Shown here: piece after piece, positions 28,274 to 39,113 of the stretch
Numbering within the stretch: position 1 is the stretch's first letter
Layout of the letters: every line of letters starts with the position of its first letter
Translations under genes and position numbers: made by a program
Source: Vibrio chagasii
GTDB lineage: Bacteria; Pseudomonadota; Gammaproteobacteria; Enterobacterales; Vibrionaceae
Direction: 5' to 3'
Length of the DNA: 64,000 bases
Assembly: GCF_024347355.1 (NCBI RefSeq)
Contig: NZ_AP025465.1
Span: 620,001-684,000 of the forward strand
Notes under the pieces: generated by a model
What the model was told of the DNA's origin: nothing
What the model saw: only the letters and a program-made list of their open reading frames with translations
Database searches by the model: none

Positions 28274-30130
28274 GTGCTAAACCGTTATCCGTTATGGAAG
28301 TACCTGATGGTGGTGTTTACCATTGCCATCGCTGCGTTGTACGCACTTCCAAATATATACGGTGAAGATCCGGCAGTTCAAGTTACAGGGGCGCGTGGCG
28401 CCTCTGTAGATATGTCTACGCTGGATGCTGTCACCAATGCTCTTGAAGCAGAAAACCTTTCAACTAAATCCGTTGCTCTCGAAAACGGTTCCATTCTTGT
28501 TCGCTTTAATGACACAGACTCTCAAATTAGTGCTCGTGATGTTATCACTGAAGCATTAGACGAAGACGTTATCGTTGCATTAAACCTAGCGGCTTCAACA
28601 CCGGATTGGCTTGAATCTATTGGTGCTGCACCAATGAAGCTTGGTCTTGACCTACGTGGTGGTGTTCACTTCTTGATGGAAGTGGATATGGACGCTGCAA
28701 TGGAAAAGCTAGTTGGCCAACAAGAAGAAGCGTTCCGTAGTGAACTTCGTGAAGAGAAGATCCGTTACCGTGCAATTCGTCCATCGGGCAAAGATGCGGT
28801 AGAAGTGATCTTACGTAATGAAGAGCAGCTTGCTGAAGCGAAATCGCTACTGCAATCTAAGCACCAAGACATGACATTCGTAGACTCTGACTCGAATGGT
28901 CGTTTTTCTTTGATTGCTAACTTCACTGAAGCTCGTCTTCAAGAAATCCGTAACTACGCGGTAGAGCAAAACATTACCATTCTACGTAATCGTGTGAACG
29001 AACTTGGTGTTGCTGAGCCTTTGGTTCAACGTCAAGGCGCTAGCCGTATCGTAGTGGAATTGCCAGGTGTTCAAGACACGGCTCGTGCTAAAGAAATCCT
29101 TGGTGCGACAGCAACGCTTGAATTCCGTGAAGTTGACAGCAGTGCTGACTTAGCTGCTGCCGCTTCTGGTCGTGCCCCTGCTGGTAGTGAAATCAAGCAA
29201 GACCGTGACGGTCGCCCTGTGGTACTTAAGAAGCGCGTTATCCTAGGTGGTTCTAGCATTACAGATGCAAGTTCAAGTGTTGATGAATATGGTCGTCCTC
29301 AAGTTAATATCTCGCTAGACAGCGAAGGTGGTAGCAAGATGTCTGCGTTCTCTCGTCAAAATATCGGTAAGCTAATGGCAACCGTATTTGCAGAGTACAA
29401 AGACAGCGGTCGTAAGACACCTGAAGGTAAAGTGATTCTTACTAAGCATGAAGAAGTGATTAACCAAGCGACGATTCAATCTGCTCTTGGCCGTAACTTC
29501 CGTATTACTGGTATCGACTCTACAGCTGAAGCTCATAACTTGGCACTTCTACTTCGTGCTGGTGCTCTGATTGCGCCTATCTCGATTGTTGAAGAACGTA
29601 CGATTGGTCCATCTATGGGTCAACAAAACATCGATATGGGTATCATGGCGATGGTTTGGGGTATGGCTGCAGTAATGCTATTTACGCTGCTTTACTACCG
29701 TAGCTTTGGTCTTATCGCGAACGTTGCGCTAATGGCGAACTTGGTATTGATTATTGGTGTGATGTCAATGATCCCTGGTGCAACCATGACGCTACCAGGT
29801 ATTGCCGGTATCGTATTAACGGTCGGTATGGCGGTCGATGCCAACGTACTAATCTTTGAGCGTATACGTGAAGAGCTTCGAGAGGGACGCAGTCCACAAC
29901 AAGCGATTCACCAAGGTTACGCGAACGCATTCAGCACAATCGCCGATGCGAACATCACCACGCTTCTAACGGCAATCATTCTATTTGCGGTTGGTACTGG
30001 TGCGATCAAAGGCTTCGCGGTAACGCTGTCTATCGGTATCCTGACTTCTATGTTTACAGCTATTGTCGGCACACGTTGTATCGTGAACCTGATGTATGGC
30101 GGCAAACGCGTTAAGAAACTGTCGATCTAA
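28274..30130 (+). CDS. secD: Protein translocase subunit SecD
   Basis: RND-type membrane protein that uses the ion gradient with SecF to complete protein export. 618 residues (E. coli 615). First membrane segment at about 9-28, the P1 periplasmic domain containing [15 protein letters not shown], and five C-terminal membrane helices with [26 protein letters not shown]. Start is GTG 28274, with GAGGA upstream. In vibrios this complex is often sodium-driven; this is not decidable from sequence by eye. Confidence 0.97.
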   Translation: MLNRYPLWKYLMVVFTIAIAALYALPNIYGEDPAVQVTGARGASVDMSTLDAVTNALEAENLSTKSVALENGSILVRFNDTDSQISARDVITEALDEDVIVALNLAASTPDWLESIGAAPMKLGLDLRGGVHFLMEVDMDAAMEKLVGQQEEAFRSELREEKIRYRAIRPSGKDAVEVILRNEEQLAEAKSLLQSKHQDMTFVDSDSNGRFSLIANFTEARLQEIRNYAVEQNITILRNRVNELGVAEPLVQRQGASRIVVELPGVQDTARAKEILGATATLEFREVDSSADLAAAASGRAPAGSEIKQDRDGRPVVLKKRVILGGSSITDASSSVDEYGRPQVNISLDSEGGSKMSAFSRQNIGKLMATVFAEYKDSGRKTPEGKVILTKHEEVINQATIQSALGRNFRITGIDSTAEAHNLALLLRAGALIAPISIVEERTIGPSMGQQNIDMGIMAMVWGMAAVMLFTLLYYRSFGLIANVALMANLVLIIGVMSMIPGATMTLPGIAGIVLTVGMAVDANVLIFERIREELREGRSPQQAIHQGYANAFSTIADANITTLLTAIILFAVGTGAIKGFAVTLSIGILTSMFTAIVGTRCIVNLMYGGKRVKKLSI

Positions 30131-30144
30131 GGCTAGGAATTAAT

Positions 30145-31092
30145 ATGTTTCAGATTCTAAAAGCACAAAAAATGATCGACTTTATGCGTTGGTCAAAGGT
30201 TGCCTTTGTTCTCTCTATCTTGATGATTGGTGCAGCTATCTTCACTCTTACAACGAAATCGTTGAACTGGGGTTTAGACTTTACTGGCGGTACTCTGATT
30301 GAAGTGGGTTTTGAACAACCAGCACACCTTCCTGATATCCGTAGTGCACTTGAAGCCGAAGGCTTTGGTGATGCAACGGTACAGAACTTCGGTTCAGCTC
30401 GTGATGTAATGGTACGTCTTCGCCCTCGTGATGGCGTTGCTGGTGAAACGCTTGGTAACCAAATCCTTTCAGCTATCGAGAAAGGCACAGGTGAACAAGT
30501 TGAAATGCGTCGTATCGAGTTTGTTGGCCCTAACGTAGGTGATGAGCTAACAGAAGCGGGTGGCCTTGCTATCCTAGTTTCTCTTATCTGTATCTTGATC
30601 TACGTATCTGTGCGATTCGAATGGCGTTTGGCGGCAGGTGCGGTACTTGCACTGGCGCACGACGTTATCATCACGCTGGGCGTATTCTCTCTAATGCAAA
30701 TTGAGGTCGACCTGACCATCGTAGCTGCCTTGCTAACGGTAGTCGGTTACTCGCTCAACGACACCATTGTTGTATTCGACCGTATTCGTGAGAACTTCCG
30801 TAAGATGCGTAAAGGCGAAGCCCCTGAAGTACTGAACAGCTCAATCACACAAACATTGAGCCGTACGTTGATCACTTCTGGTACAACCTTGTTCGTAGTT
30901 ATCGCACTGTTTGTTCAGGGCGGCGCTATGATTCACGGTTTCGCGACTGCACTTCTACTAGGTATTACGGTTGGTACTTACTCTTCTATCTATGTTGCTT
31001 CTGCACTGGCTATGAAGTTGGGTATTACACGTGAACACCTAATGCCACCACAAGTGGAAAAAGAAGGTGAAGAGTTTGACGAAATGCCATAA
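30145..31092 (+). CDS. secF: Protein translocase subunit SecF
   Basis: Partner of SecD. 315 residues: first membrane segment at about 19-37, DFTGGTLIEVGF, a periplasmic domain, and helices containing GYSLNDTIVVFDRIREN, the conserved SecF motif, with SRTLITSGTTLFVV. It begins 14 bases after secD and ends in an acidic tail. A strong terminator follows. Confidence 0.97.
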   Translation: MFQILKAQKMIDFMRWSKVAFVLSILMIGAAIFTLTTKSLNWGLDFTGGTLIEVGFEQPAHLPDIRSALEAEGFGDATVQNFGSARDVMVRLRPRDGVAGETLGNQILSAIEKGTGEQVEMRRIEFVGPNVGDELTEAGGLAILVSLICILIYVSVRFEWRLAAGAVLALAHDVIITLGVFSLMQIEVDLTIVAALLTVVGYSLNDTIVVFDRIRENFRKMRKGEAPEVLNSSITQTLSRTLITSGTTLFVVIALFVQGGAMIHGFATALLLGITVGTYSSIYVASALAMKLGITREHLMPPQVEKEGEEFDEMP

Positions 31093-31125
31093 GCCTTGGC
31101 TTAACAAGTTTCGTTAAACCAGAAA

Positions 31126-31152
31126 AACCGCTAGGCAACTAGCGGTTTTTTT
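31126..31152 (+). terminator. Terminator of yajC-secD-secF
   Basis: AACCGCTAG, loop GCAA, CTAGCGGTT, then seven T. Confidence 0.9.
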
Positions 31153-31254
31153 ATGCCTGAATTTTGTAGGAAAACTCAATACAAATTACGTTCGAGGTGA
31201 GTTGCACTTAATGTCATAAGCGCTATTCTGCTCGAATCCTTGAACCACAGATAC

Positions 31255-31281
31255 AAAAAAGCCCCGCATGTGCGAGGCTTT
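31255..31281 (-). terminator. Terminator of suhB
   Basis: On the minus strand AAAGCCTCGCA pairs with TGCGGGGCTTT (one mismatch) and is followed by six T. Confidence 0.8.
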
Positions 31282-31329
31282 GAATATTTAGCGCTCTATT
31301 AAATAGAGACTATTAACGTAAGGCCTGAA

Positions 31330-32133
31330 TTACTTCAGCATACCTTCGTTTGCGTTCTCACGAACGTGCTTAAGAATTGCTTTAACACCGCGTGCGCTTG
31401 AAGCTACAACGTTACCAGACTTCATGTAGTCAGTACCGCCAGCGAAATCAGTCAGGATTGCGCCTGCTTCACGTGCGATTAGATCACCTGCAGCCATATC
31501 CCATGGTTTTAGGTCTAGTTCTAGGTAACCGTCAACACGGCCAGCCGCTAGGTAACATAGGTCAAGTGCTGGAGAACCAGTACGACGGAAATCAGAACAG
31601 TCGATGAATAGACCAGAGATGATCTTCATGAAAGACTCAGAGTGTTGCTTAGCTTTGAATGGGAAACCAGTTGCTAGAACAGTACCTTGAAGGTCTTTAA
31701 GCTGAGTAACACGCATACGAGCGTTGTTTAGTTGAGCACCAGCGCCACGTTGAGCTGTGAATAGCTCGTTTAGCATTGGGTCGTAAACACAAGCAACTTC
31801 TGTACGACCGTTCATGCGAACAGCGATAGATACAGAGAAGTGAGGGAAACCTTTTACAAAGTTGTTGGTGCCATCTAGTGGGTCAACGATCCATTGTACG
31901 TCAGAGTCTTTACCTTCGATTAGGCCTTTCTCTTCAGAAATAATGCTGTGCTCTGGGTAAGATGCTTTGATTGTCTCAATGATCATGTACTCAGCTTCTT
32001 GAGCAATGTTAGTAACGTAATCGTTGTTACCTTTTAGAGACGTTTCGATCTTATCAGTTGTTTCTAGAGATTTAGCAATATGGTTGCCAGCTTTACGCGC
32101 AGCGCGTATCGCAATGTTTAGCATTGGATGCAT
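31330..32133 (-). CDS. suhB: Inositol monophosphatase family protein SuhB
   Basis: Mg-dependent phosphatase fold; in E. coli SuhB also joins NusA/NusB/NusG in rRNA antitermination. 267 residues, same as E. coli. Metal-binding motifs are EEKGL, DPLDGTNNFV and WDMAAGDLIAREAGA. It is divergent from trmJ, the arrangement also seen in E. coli. Confidence 0.95.
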   Translation of the reverse strand: MHPMLNIAIRAARKAGNHIAKSLETTDKIETSLKGNNDYVTNIAQEAEYMIIETIKASYPEHSIISEEKGLIEGKDSDVQWIVDPLDGTNNFVKGFPHFSVSIAVRMNGRTEVACVYDPMLNELFTAQRGAGAQLNNARMRVTQLKDLQGTVLATGFPFKAKQHSESFMKIISGLFIDCSDFRRTGSPALDLCYLAAGRVDGYLELDLKPWDMAAGDLIAREAGAILTDFAGGTDYMKSGNVVASSARGVKAILKHVRENANEGMLK

Positions 32134-32314
32134 ATGGTTTTTCCCACAAGATGTTAAAGAACAATTTAAAGCGGCGGCGAGTATACCAAAGTTTTACCAA
32201 AAGGGAAGTGGTTATTTTTTGAACTCTTAGATTCACATTACGCGAAGGGTCTGACCATTTTACTTTGCTATGTGTTAATATCTCGCGATTATTTTTAAAG
32301 TGGTGTCATATAGC

Positions 32315-33043
32315 ATGTTAGACAATGTAAAAGTCGTTCTGGTTGGTACGTCTCATTCGGGAAATATCGGATCAGCAGCTCGCGCAATGAAAGTGATGGG
32401 TTTAAGTCAGTTAGTTCTTGTAGACCCTCAGTGTGAAGTTGACGAGCAGACCTTAGCACTGGCTGCTGGTGCTGGTGACATCGCTGAAAATGCGGTTATT
32501 GTTTCTACATTAGATGAAGCCGTAAAAGACTGCGGTTTGGTTGTCGGTTCAAGTGCTCGTTCACGTACCCTTGAATGGCCAATGCTTGAGCCTCGTGAGT
32601 GTGGTGAAAAGTTTGCCGTTGAAGGTCAAAAGCACCCTGTAGCATTAGTTTTCGGTCGTGAGCGCACAGGCCTAACGAATGAAGAACTACAAAAGTGTCA
32701 TTACCACGTATGTATTCCTGCAAACCCGGAATACAGCTCGCTAAACCTGGCGATGGCTGTACAGACGCTGAGCTACGAAGTTCGTGTTGCTCATCTAGAT
32801 ATGGTGGCTAGCCAATACAAGCCTCAGCCACAAGATGAGTACCCTCGTCACGAAGAACTAGAAATGTTCTACGAACACCTTGAAAAAGTCATCATCGATA
32901 CCCAATTTATCTCTAAGGATAAGCCTGGTCAGGTGATGAATAAGTTACGTCGCCTGTTTAGTCGTGCGCGTCCAGAACTTCAAGAGATCAACACGCTTCG
33001 TGGTATTTTGACCTCTATCGAGAAGAGCAAAAATAGCCAGTAA
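32315..33043 (+). CDS. trmJ: tRNA (cytidine/uridine-2'-O-)-methyltransferase TrmJ
   Basis: SPOUT methyltransferase that 2'-O-methylates position 32 of several tRNAs. 242 residues from ATG 32315 ([20 protein letters not shown]), which matches E. coli TrmJ (MLQNIRIVLVETSHTGN). GTG codons at 32300 would add five residues. The SPOUT knot is in [20 protein letters not shown] and [10 protein letters not shown]. It lies directly before iscR. Confidence 0.94.
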   Translation: MLDNVKVVLVGTSHSGNIGSAARAMKVMGLSQLVLVDPQCEVDEQTLALAAGAGDIAENAVIVSTLDEAVKDCGLVVGSSARSRTLEWPMLEPRECGEKFAVEGQKHPVALVFGRERTGLTNEELQKCHYHVCIPANPEYSSLNLAMAVQTLSYEVRVAHLDMVASQYKPQPQDEYPRHEELEMFYEHLEKVIIDTQFISKDKPGQVMNKLRRLFSRARPELQEINTLRGILTSIEKSKNSQ

Positions 33044-33067
33044 AAACCATGCTCGCCGCAAGGATGA

Positions 33068-33118
33068 ATACCTGACTAAAATAGTCAGGTAAAATACTTG
33101 ACCAATTTAGTCAGGTAT
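33068..33118 (+). promoter_or_regulatory. Two type 1 IscR boxes upstream of iscR
   Basis: Two 25-bp sites at 33068-33092 and 33094-33118, each with ATAC(C/T)TGAC at its left and AGTCAGGTA at its right, follow the [2Fe-2S]-IscR type 1 pattern. They lie side by side, 26 bp apart centre to centre, and end 42 bases before iscR. This predicts feedback repression of the operon by iron-sulfur-loaded IscR. Confidence 0.85.
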
Positions 33119-33160
33119 GGGAAGATTCCAACCACATAAACAATGTGGATACGGTGTGAT

Positions 33161-33682
33161 ATGAAACTTACATCTAAAGGAAGATATGCGGTAACGGCTA
33201 TGCTAGATGTAGCACTGCATTCGCAAAAAAGCCCAGTTCCTCTGGCTGACATCTCAGAGCGACAAGGCATCTCGTTATCTTACTTAGAGCAACTTTTTTC
33301 TAAGTTACGTAAAGCTGGCTTAGTTGCTAGTGTTCGTGGCCCAGGTGGTGGTTACCGTCTTGGCGCTGAAGCGGGTGACATCGCTGTCGGAACTGTGATT
33401 GCAGCAGTTGACGAATCAGTAGATGCAACTAAGTGTCACGGTCGAGCAGATTGCCAAGGTGGTAGTCGCTGTTTAACTCACACTCTTTGGCGTGATTTAA
33501 GCTCCCGAATCAGCAGCTTCTTAAACGACATTACGCTCGGTGAGCTGATGAAAGATAACGAAGTTTTAGAGATTTCTGATCGCCAAGATATTGATCTTGC
33601 GGTTAACAATAGTTTTGCACATAAAAATACGAGCACTACAACGATTAGTGCAGCACCTCAGGGTGTTAATGCCCGCTCATAG
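33161..33682 (+). CDS. iscR: Iron-sulfur cluster regulator IscR
   Basis: Rrf2-family regulator that senses iron-sulfur supply through its own [2Fe-2S] cluster. 173 residues from ATG 33161 ([16 protein letters not shown]). Winged helix-turn-helix with [18 protein letters not shown]; cluster ligands Cys92, Cys98 and Cys104 with His107 in [17 protein letters not shown] are all present, as in E. coli. It heads the complete ISC operon and is preceded by two IscR boxes. Confidence 0.97.
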   Translation: MKLTSKGRYAVTAMLDVALHSQKSPVPLADISERQGISLSYLEQLFSKLRKAGLVASVRGPGGGYRLGAEAGDIAVGTVIAAVDESVDATKCHGRADCQGGSRCLTHTLWRDLSSRISSFLNDITLGELMKDNEVLEISDRQDIDLAVNNSFAHKNTSTTTISAAPQGVNARS

Positions 33683-33709
33683 CGGTCAGTTTTTACATTG
33701 GAGTAGAAA

Positions 33710-34924
33710 ATGAAACTGCCTATTTACTTTGACTATTCAGCTACATGTCCAGTCGATCCACGAGTTGCTGAGAAAATGGTTCAGTGCATGACGATGGACG
33801 GTAACTTCGGTAACCCTGCATCTCGTTCACACCGTTACGGCTGGCAGGCAGAAGAAGCAGTAGATAATGCTCGTGAGCAAATTGCTGACCTACTAAATGC
33901 AGACCCACGTGAAATTGTTTTTACTTCTGGTGCTACAGAGTCAGATAACCTTGCTATTAAAGGTGCAGCGCACTTTTACGAGAAGAAAGGTAAGCACGTA
34001 ATCACGTGCAAAACAGAACACAAAGCGGTTCTTGATCCATGTCGTCAACTAGAACGTGAAGGCTTCGAGGTAACTTACCTAGAGCCAGAAGCAAACGGCA
34101 TCATCGATCTAGACAAGCTACAAGCTGCAATGCGTGAAGACACAGTTCTTGTTTCTATCATGCACGTAAACAACGAAATCGGCGTTATCCAAGATATCAA
34201 TGCAATCGGCGAACTATGTCGTTCTCGCAAGATCATCTTCCACGTTGATGCAGCTCAGTCTGCGGGTAAAATCCCACTAGACGTAAAAGAGACTAAAGTT
34301 GACCTAATCTCACTTTCAGCTCACAAGATGTATGGTCCTAAAGGTATCGGTGCACTTTACGTTCGTCGTAAGCCTCGTATTCGTCTTGAAGCGCAAATGC
34401 ACGGTGGCGGTCATGAGCGTGGTTTCCGCTCTGGTACGCTTGCTACTCACCAAATCGTGGGTATGGGCGAAGCGTGTGCTGTTGCTAAGCAAGACATGCA
34501 GAAAGATTACGATCACGCACTAGCACTTCGTGATCGCCTACTGAAAGGTGTTCAGGATCTAGAAGCGGTAACAGTAAACGGTGACTTAGACCAACGTGTA
34601 CCACACAACCTAAACGTGAGCTTTGCTTTCGTTGAAGGTGAGTCTCTGCTTATGTCTCTAAAAGACCTAGCAGTATCATCGGGTTCTGCATGTACATCAG
34701 CAAGTCTAGAGCCATCGTACGTTCTACGTGCTCTTGGTCTAAACGATGAACTGGCACACAGCTCAGTACGTTTCTCATTCGGCCGTTTCACAACGGAAGA
34801 AGAAATCGACTACGCGATTGCACAAATCCGTGTAGCGGTAAACAAATTACGCGACATGTCTCCTCTATGGGATATGTATAAAGAAGGGATTGATTTGAAC
34901 ACTGTTGAGTGGGCACATCACTAA
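33710..34924 (+). CDS. iscS: Cysteine desulfurase IscS
   Basis: PLP enzyme that removes sulfur from cysteine and passes it as persulfide to IscU, TusA, ThiI and others. 404 residues, as in E. coli. Start [22 protein letters not shown] Lys in [10 protein letters not shown]; active-site Cys in [21 protein letters not shown]-terminus [13 protein letters not shown] is the IscU-binding end. It follows iscR by 27 bases. Confidence 0.98.
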   Translation: MKLPIYFDYSATCPVDPRVAEKMVQCMTMDGNFGNPASRSHRYGWQAEEAVDNAREQIADLLNADPREIVFTSGATESDNLAIKGAAHFYEKKGKHVITCKTEHKAVLDPCRQLEREGFEVTYLEPEANGIIDLDKLQAAMREDTVLVSIMHVNNEIGVIQDINAIGELCRSRKIIFHVDAAQSAGKIPLDVKETKVDLISLSAHKMYGPKGIGALYVRRKPRIRLEAQMHGGGHERGFRSGTLATHQIVGMGEACAVAKQDMQKDYDHALALRDRLLKGVQDLEAVTVNGDLDQRVPHNLNVSFAFVEGESLLMSLKDLAVSSGSACTSASLEPSYVLRALGLNDELAHSSVRFSFGRFTTEEEIDYAIAQIRVAVNKLRDMSPLWDMYKEGIDLNTVEWAHH

Positions 34925-34957
34925 TCTCACGGAAATAGAGGATTCGAGGTAACTATT

Positions 34958-35335
34958 ATGGCATATAGCGAAAAAGTAATTGATCACTACGAAAACCCAC
35001 GTAACGTAGGTTCGTTTGATAAAGAAGACCCAAGTGTAGGTAGCGGCATGGTTGGCGCACCAGCTTGTGGTGACGTAATGAAACTGCAAATCAAGGTAAC
35101 ACCAGAAGGTATTATCGAAGACGCGAAATTCAAGACTTACGGTTGTGGTAGCGCAATCGCTTCTAGCTCACTAGTCACTGAGTGGGTTAAAGGTAAAAGC
35201 ATTGATGAAGCGGCTGCTATCAAAAACTCTGAAATCGCAGAAGAGCTTGAGTTGCCACCAGTGAAAGTTCACTGTTCAATTCTTGCTGAAGATGCAATCA
35301 AAGCAGCAGTTGCGGATTACAAAAAGAAGCGTTAA
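34958..35335 (+). CDS. iscU: Iron-sulfur cluster scaffold IscU
   Basis: Scaffold on which the [2Fe-2S] cluster is built. 125 residues; ligands Cys37, Asp39, Cys63 and Cys106 are at canonical places (GAPACGDV, TYGCGSA, VHCSILAED). The HscA-recognition sequence LPPVK (99-103) is intact. It lies 33 bases after iscS. Confidence 0.98.
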   Translation: MAYSEKVIDHYENPRNVGSFDKEDPSVGSGMVGAPACGDVMKLQIKVTPEGIIEDAKFKTYGCGSAIASSSLVTEWVKGKSIDEAAAIKNSEIAEELELPPVKVHCSILAEDAIKAAVADYKKKR

Positions 35336-35373
35336 TCGTTTCTAAAAGTAATCACCAATAATAAGCAATATTT

Positions 35374-35394
35374 GGGAGCACCCTTTGTGCTCCC
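35374..35394 (+). ncRNA. Intergenic hairpin between iscU and iscA
   Basis: GGGAGCAC, loop of 5, GTGCTCCC: an 8-bp perfect stem with no T tract. It is likely an mRNA processing or attenuation structure separating iscRSU from the distal genes; inference only. Confidence 0.5.
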
Positions 35395-35433
35395 CCTGAG
35401 TTCTCAATTTTATATAAAACACAAGGTTGTAGT

Positions 35434-35757
35434 ATGGCCATCACCATGACAGAGACGGCGGCAAGCCGAGTTCAAGCTTTCCTAGATAACCGAGGTAAAG
35501 GTATCGGGTTGCGCTTAGCGGTTAAAACCACTGGCTGTTCGGGTATGGCGTATGTACTAGAATTCGTTGACGAGCTTAACGAAGAAGACCAAGTGTTCGA
35601 GCATTCAGGTGTGAAGGTCATCATTGATCCAAAAAGCTTAGTTTACCTAGACGGTACGGAGCTTGATTACGTAAAAGAAGGCCTAAACGAAGGTTTTGAA
35701 TTCAACAACCCTAACGCGAAAGGCGAATGTGGTTGTGGTGAGAGCTTCAACGTATAA
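35434..35757 (+). CDS. iscA: Iron-sulfur assembly protein IscA
   Basis: A-type carrier that delivers clusters, especially for [4Fe-4S] maturation. 107 residues, same as E. coli. The three conserved cysteines are in [13 protein letters not shown] and in the C-terminal GECGCGESF. Member of the ISC operon. Confidence 0.97.
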   Translation: MAITMTETAASRVQAFLDNRGKGIGLRLAVKTTGCSGMAYVLEFVDELNEEDQVFEHSGVKVIIDPKSLVYLDGTELDYVKEGLNEGFEFNNPNAKGECGCGESFNV

Positions 35758-35799
35758 ACGCTTCAATCGTAGAACGTTTATAGTGAGCGAAGAATAAAA

Positions 35800-35822
35800 T
35801 TAGGCTCTGATTCAGAGCCTAA
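35800..35822 (+). ncRNA. Intergenic hairpin between iscA and hscB
   Basis: TTAGGCTCTG, loop ATT, CAGAGCCTAA: a 10-bp perfect stem ending 18 bases before hscB, without a T tract. Probably an mRNA stability or processing element. Confidence 0.5.
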
Positions 35823-35840
35823 ACTTAGGACCACCGTTAC

Positions 35841-36356
35841 ATGAATCATTTCGAATTATTTGGGCTACCACTTCAGTTCCAGCTGGATGGTAGCCTTCTT
35901 TCTTCTCAGTTTAGAGATCTGCAACGCCAATTCCATCCTGATAAATTTGCTACAGCTTCTGAGCGAGATCGCTTGCTAGCCGTACAAAAAGCAGCACAAA
36001 TTAACGATGCGTATCAGGTGCTGAAGAATCCAATCAGCCGCGCTGAATACCTGTTAGTACAACATGGTGAGGATATTCGCGGCGAGCAGCAAACCATGCA
36101 AGACCCAATGTTCCTTATGGAGCAAATGGAACTGCGTGAAGAGCTTGAAGACATCGCCGACAGTTCTGACCCGGAAGATGCATTGTTTGCATTTGAAGGA
36201 AAGGTTAGCAAAATGTATAAACAACAATTAAGCGCTATCCAACAAGAACTCGACAGCCAGGCTTGGTTAGAAGCAGCAGACCGAGTAAGAAAGCTAAAGT
36301 TTATTGCAAAATTAAAGAATGAAATCGAGCTAGTTGAAGATCGTTTGATCGGCTAG
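35841..36356 (+). CDS. hscB: Co-chaperone HscB (Hsc20)
   Basis: J-domain co-chaperone that brings IscU to HscA and stimulates its ATPase. 171 residues, as in E. coli. The J domain (about 1-75) has the HPD signature in [16 protein letters not shown]; the C-terminal three-helix bundle binds IscU ([16 protein letters not shown]). Confidence 0.97.
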   Translation: MNHFELFGLPLQFQLDGSLLSSQFRDLQRQFHPDKFATASERDRLLAVQKAAQINDAYQVLKNPISRAEYLLVQHGEDIRGEQQTMQDPMFLMEQMELREELEDIADSSDPEDALFAFEGKVSKMYKQQLSAIQQELDSQAWLEAADRVRKLKFIAKLKNEIELVEDRLIG

Positions 36357-36378
36357 TTGGTACAACAAGGACACATCC

Positions 36379-38229
36379 ATGGCACTACTTCAGATTGCAG
36401 AACCAGGGCAAAGCGCCGCTCCTCACCAGCATAAGCTTGCTGTGGGTATTGATTTAGGTACAACAAATTCATTGGTTGCGTCAGTGCGCAGTGGTGAAGC
36501 GAGCACGCTCGTTGATCAAGATGGTCGTAGCATTCTGCCTTCCGTTGTTCACTATCAGTCAGACTCACATACGACTGGTGATGAAGCTCGTGCAAATGCA
36601 CAGACTGATCCTAAAAATACCATTATCTCAGTTAAGCGATTGATTGGTCGCTCACTGGCTGATATTCAGCAACGATACCCATCTCTGCCATATCAGTTTG
36701 AAGAAAGTGATAATGGTCTGCCTGTGATCCGTACAGAGCAAGGCAACAAGAACCCGATTCAAGTGTCTGCAGATATTCTGAAAGCACTCGGTCAACGTGC
36801 TGAATCTACATTAGGCGGTGAGCTATCTGGTGCGGTGATTACTGTTCCTGCGTATTTCGATGATGCACAACGTGCTGGTACTAAAGACGCGGCGCAGCTG
36901 GCTGGTCTTCATGTATTACGTCTTCTAAATGAACCAACGGCGGCAGCGATTGCTTACGGTCTGGATTCAGGCAAAGAAGGGGTGATCGCGGTTTACGACT
37001 TAGGCGGCGGTACGTTTGATATCTCTATTTTACGCTTGTCTAAAGGTGTCTTTGAAGTTCTAGCTACTGGCGGTGACTCTGCACTAGGCGGTGATGATTT
37101 TGACCACCTTGTCGCTGATCATTTCAAAGAGCAAATGGGATTATCAGAGCTAACTGCTGAGCAAAACCGTGCGCTTCTAGATGCAGCAACAGAAGCTAAA
37201 ATTGGCTTGTCTGAATCAGAAAGTGTTGATGTTGAAGTATTAGGTTGGTCTGGTTCATTAACTCGTGAAGAGTTTGAAGAGATCATCAAGCCTCTAGTTA
37301 AGAAAACGCTACTTTCATGTCGTCGTGCTCTAAAAGATGCAGAAGTTGATGCGGATGAAGTGCTAGAAGTAGTCATGGTTGGTGGTTCAACTCGTACATT
37401 ACTAGTACGTGAAATGGTGGGTGACTTCTTTGGTCGTACGCCATTAACCAGCATTAACCCTGATGAAGTGGTTGCGATTGGTGCGTCAATTCAAGCGGAT
37501 ATTCTAGTAGGTAACAAACCTGATTCAGAAATGTTGCTACTAGACGTAATCCCACTTTCGCTAGGTATCGAAACCATGGGTGGCCTAGTAGAAAAGATCA
37601 TTCCGCGTAACACCACGATCCCAGTAGCTCGCGCACAAGAATTTACTACGTTCAAAGACGGTCAAACTGCAATGACAGTACACACCGTTCAAGGCGAACG
37701 TGAAATGGTTGACGATTGTCGCTCACTGGCTCGTTTTGCTCTGAAGGGCATTCCACCTATGGCTGCTGGTGCAGCGCATATTCGTGTGACTTACCAAGTG
37801 GATGCTGATGGCCTGTTGTCTGTAACAGCTATGGAAAAGAGCACTGGTGTTCAAGCTGAAATCCAAGTGAAGCCTTCTTACGGCCTGAGCGATGATGAAG
37901 TTGCTAACATGCTGAAAGACTCTATGACGTTTGCGAAAGAAGACATGCAAGCGCGTGCTCTTGCGGAACAACGCGTAGAAGCGGATCGTGTTATTGAAGG
38001 CCTGATCGCTGCAATGCAAGCTGACGGTGACGAGCTGCTTAACGAGCAAGAGAAACAACAGCTGCTACAAGCCATTGAAACGCTGATTGAAGTGCGCAAC
38101 GGCGACAGTGCTGATGCCATTGAACAAGAAATTAAGAATACCGACAAAGCGAGCCAAGACTTTGCTTCACGTCGTATGGATAAATCAATTCGTGCTGCAC
38201 TGTCAGGTCAGTCAGTCGATAATATTTAA
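36379..38229 (+). CDS. hscA: Hsp70-type chaperone HscA
   Basis: Specialised Hsp70 that drives cluster transfer from IscU. 616 residues (E. coli 616). Nucleotide-binding motifs [55 protein letters not shown] and [10 protein letters not shown] are intact, followed by a substrate-binding domain. It begins 22 bases after hscB. Confidence 0.98.
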   Translation: MALLQIAEPGQSAAPHQHKLAVGIDLGTTNSLVASVRSGEASTLVDQDGRSILPSVVHYQSDSHTTGDEARANAQTDPKNTIISVKRLIGRSLADIQQRYPSLPYQFEESDNGLPVIRTEQGNKNPIQVSADILKALGQRAESTLGGELSGAVITVPAYFDDAQRAGTKDAAQLAGLHVLRLLNEPTAAAIAYGLDSGKEGVIAVYDLGGGTFDISILRLSKGVFEVLATGGDSALGGDDFDHLVADHFKEQMGLSELTAEQNRALLDAATEAKIGLSESESVDVEVLGWSGSLTREEFEEIIKPLVKKTLLSCRRALKDAEVDADEVLEVVMVGGSTRTLLVREMVGDFFGRTPLTSINPDEVVAIGASIQADILVGNKPDSEMLLLDVIPLSLGIETMGGLVEKIIPRNTTIPVARAQEFTTFKDGQTAMTVHTVQGEREMVDDCRSLARFALKGIPPMAAGAAHIRVTYQVDADGLLSVTAMEKSTGVQAEIQVKPSYGLSDDEVANMLKDSMTFAKEDMQARALAEQRVEADRVIEGLIAAMQADGDELLNEQEKQQLLQAIETLIEVRNGDSADAIEQEIKNTDKASQDFASRRMDKSIRAALSGQSVDNI

Positions 38230-38249
38230 TAGTTAGAGAATAGATAAAC

Positions 38250-38588
38250 ATGCCAAAGATTATTGTTTTACCTCACGAAGATCTATGTCCAGAAGGCGCT
38301 GTTTTAGAAGCAAAAACTGGTGAAACGGTTCTTGATGTAGCGTTGAAGGCCGGTATTGGTATTGAGCACGCATGTGAAAAATCGTGTGCATGTACAACAT
38401 GTCACGTTGTGATCCGTGAAGGTTTCGATTCTTTAGAAGAGAGTGATGACCTAGAAGACGATATGCTTGATAAAGCATGGGGCTTAGAAATGGAATCTCG
38501 CCTAGGTTGCCAAGCGAAAGTCGCTGATGAAGACCTTGTTGTTGAGATTCCAAAGTACACCTTGAACCTAGCATCTGAAGATCACTAA
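38250..38588 (+). CDS. fdx: ISC-system [2Fe-2S] ferredoxin
   Basis: Adrenodoxin-type ferredoxin supplying electrons for cluster assembly. 112 residues. Cluster ligands are in HACEKSCACTTCHVV (C-x5-C-x2-C) and the distal Cys in RLGCQAKV. Follows hscA by 20 bases. A hairpin (CAGTCATGG...CCATGACTG, 38600-38626) without a T tract follows. Confidence 0.97.
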   Translation: MPKIIVLPHEDLCPEGAVLEAKTGETVLDVALKAGIGIEHACEKSCACTTCHVVIREGFDSLEESDDLEDDMLDKAWGLEMESRLGCQAKVADEDLVVEIPKYTLNLASEDH

Positions 38589-38706
38589 GAATTACTCTAC
38601 AGTCATGGTGGTTTTCGCCATGACTGAGATAACGATTTAGCAAAACTGGCCTAGAATATAGATCATAAAAGTGACTAAGTGTCTCTGATAAATATAAGGA
38701 AGTGTT

Positions 38707-38907
38707 ATGAGCTTGAAGTGGATTGATTCTCGCGATATCGCAATTGAGTTATGTGATTTGTACCCTGATACTGATCCTAAAACGGTACGTTTTACCGACC
38801 TACATCAGTGGGTATTAGACCTTGAAGAGTTTGATGACGAGCCTAATCACTCGAACGAAAAGATCTTAGAGGCTATTATTTTGTGCTGGATGGATGAGAT
38901 GGATTAA
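38707..38907 (+). CDS. iscX: Iron-sulfur assembly accessory protein IscX
   Basis: Small acidic protein that binds IscS and iron and modulates cluster assembly, like bacterial frataxin. 66 residues, as in E. coli. Conserved start [19 protein letters not shown], central [18 protein letters not shown], and terminal [14 protein letters not shown]. Last gene of the ISC operon. Confidence 0.96.
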   Translation: MSLKWIDSRDIAIELCDLYPDTDPKTVRFTDLHQWVLDLEEFDDEPNHSNEKILEAIILCWMDEMD

Positions 38908-38989
38908 TCATCACATCGATGATTTGGCTATGGAGTGAAATCAACCCCATATAAAACGCAGCCAAGTTAACAATTCTTACTAAAAAAAG

Positions 38990-39013
38990 CGGACCTTATG
39001 GTCCGTTTTTTTA
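38990..39013 (+). terminator. Terminator of the ISC operon
   Basis: CGGACC, loop TTAT, GGTCCG, then eight T, preceded by an A tract. Confidence 0.85.
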
Positions 39014-39113
39014 TCAAAATGACATTTTACTTCTACATAATGCTAACATCAGTGCGTTAATAAAAAATAATCAGGATCACTCAAGTAAGGTGGTTCTCAG
39101 ACAAGGAGAAATC

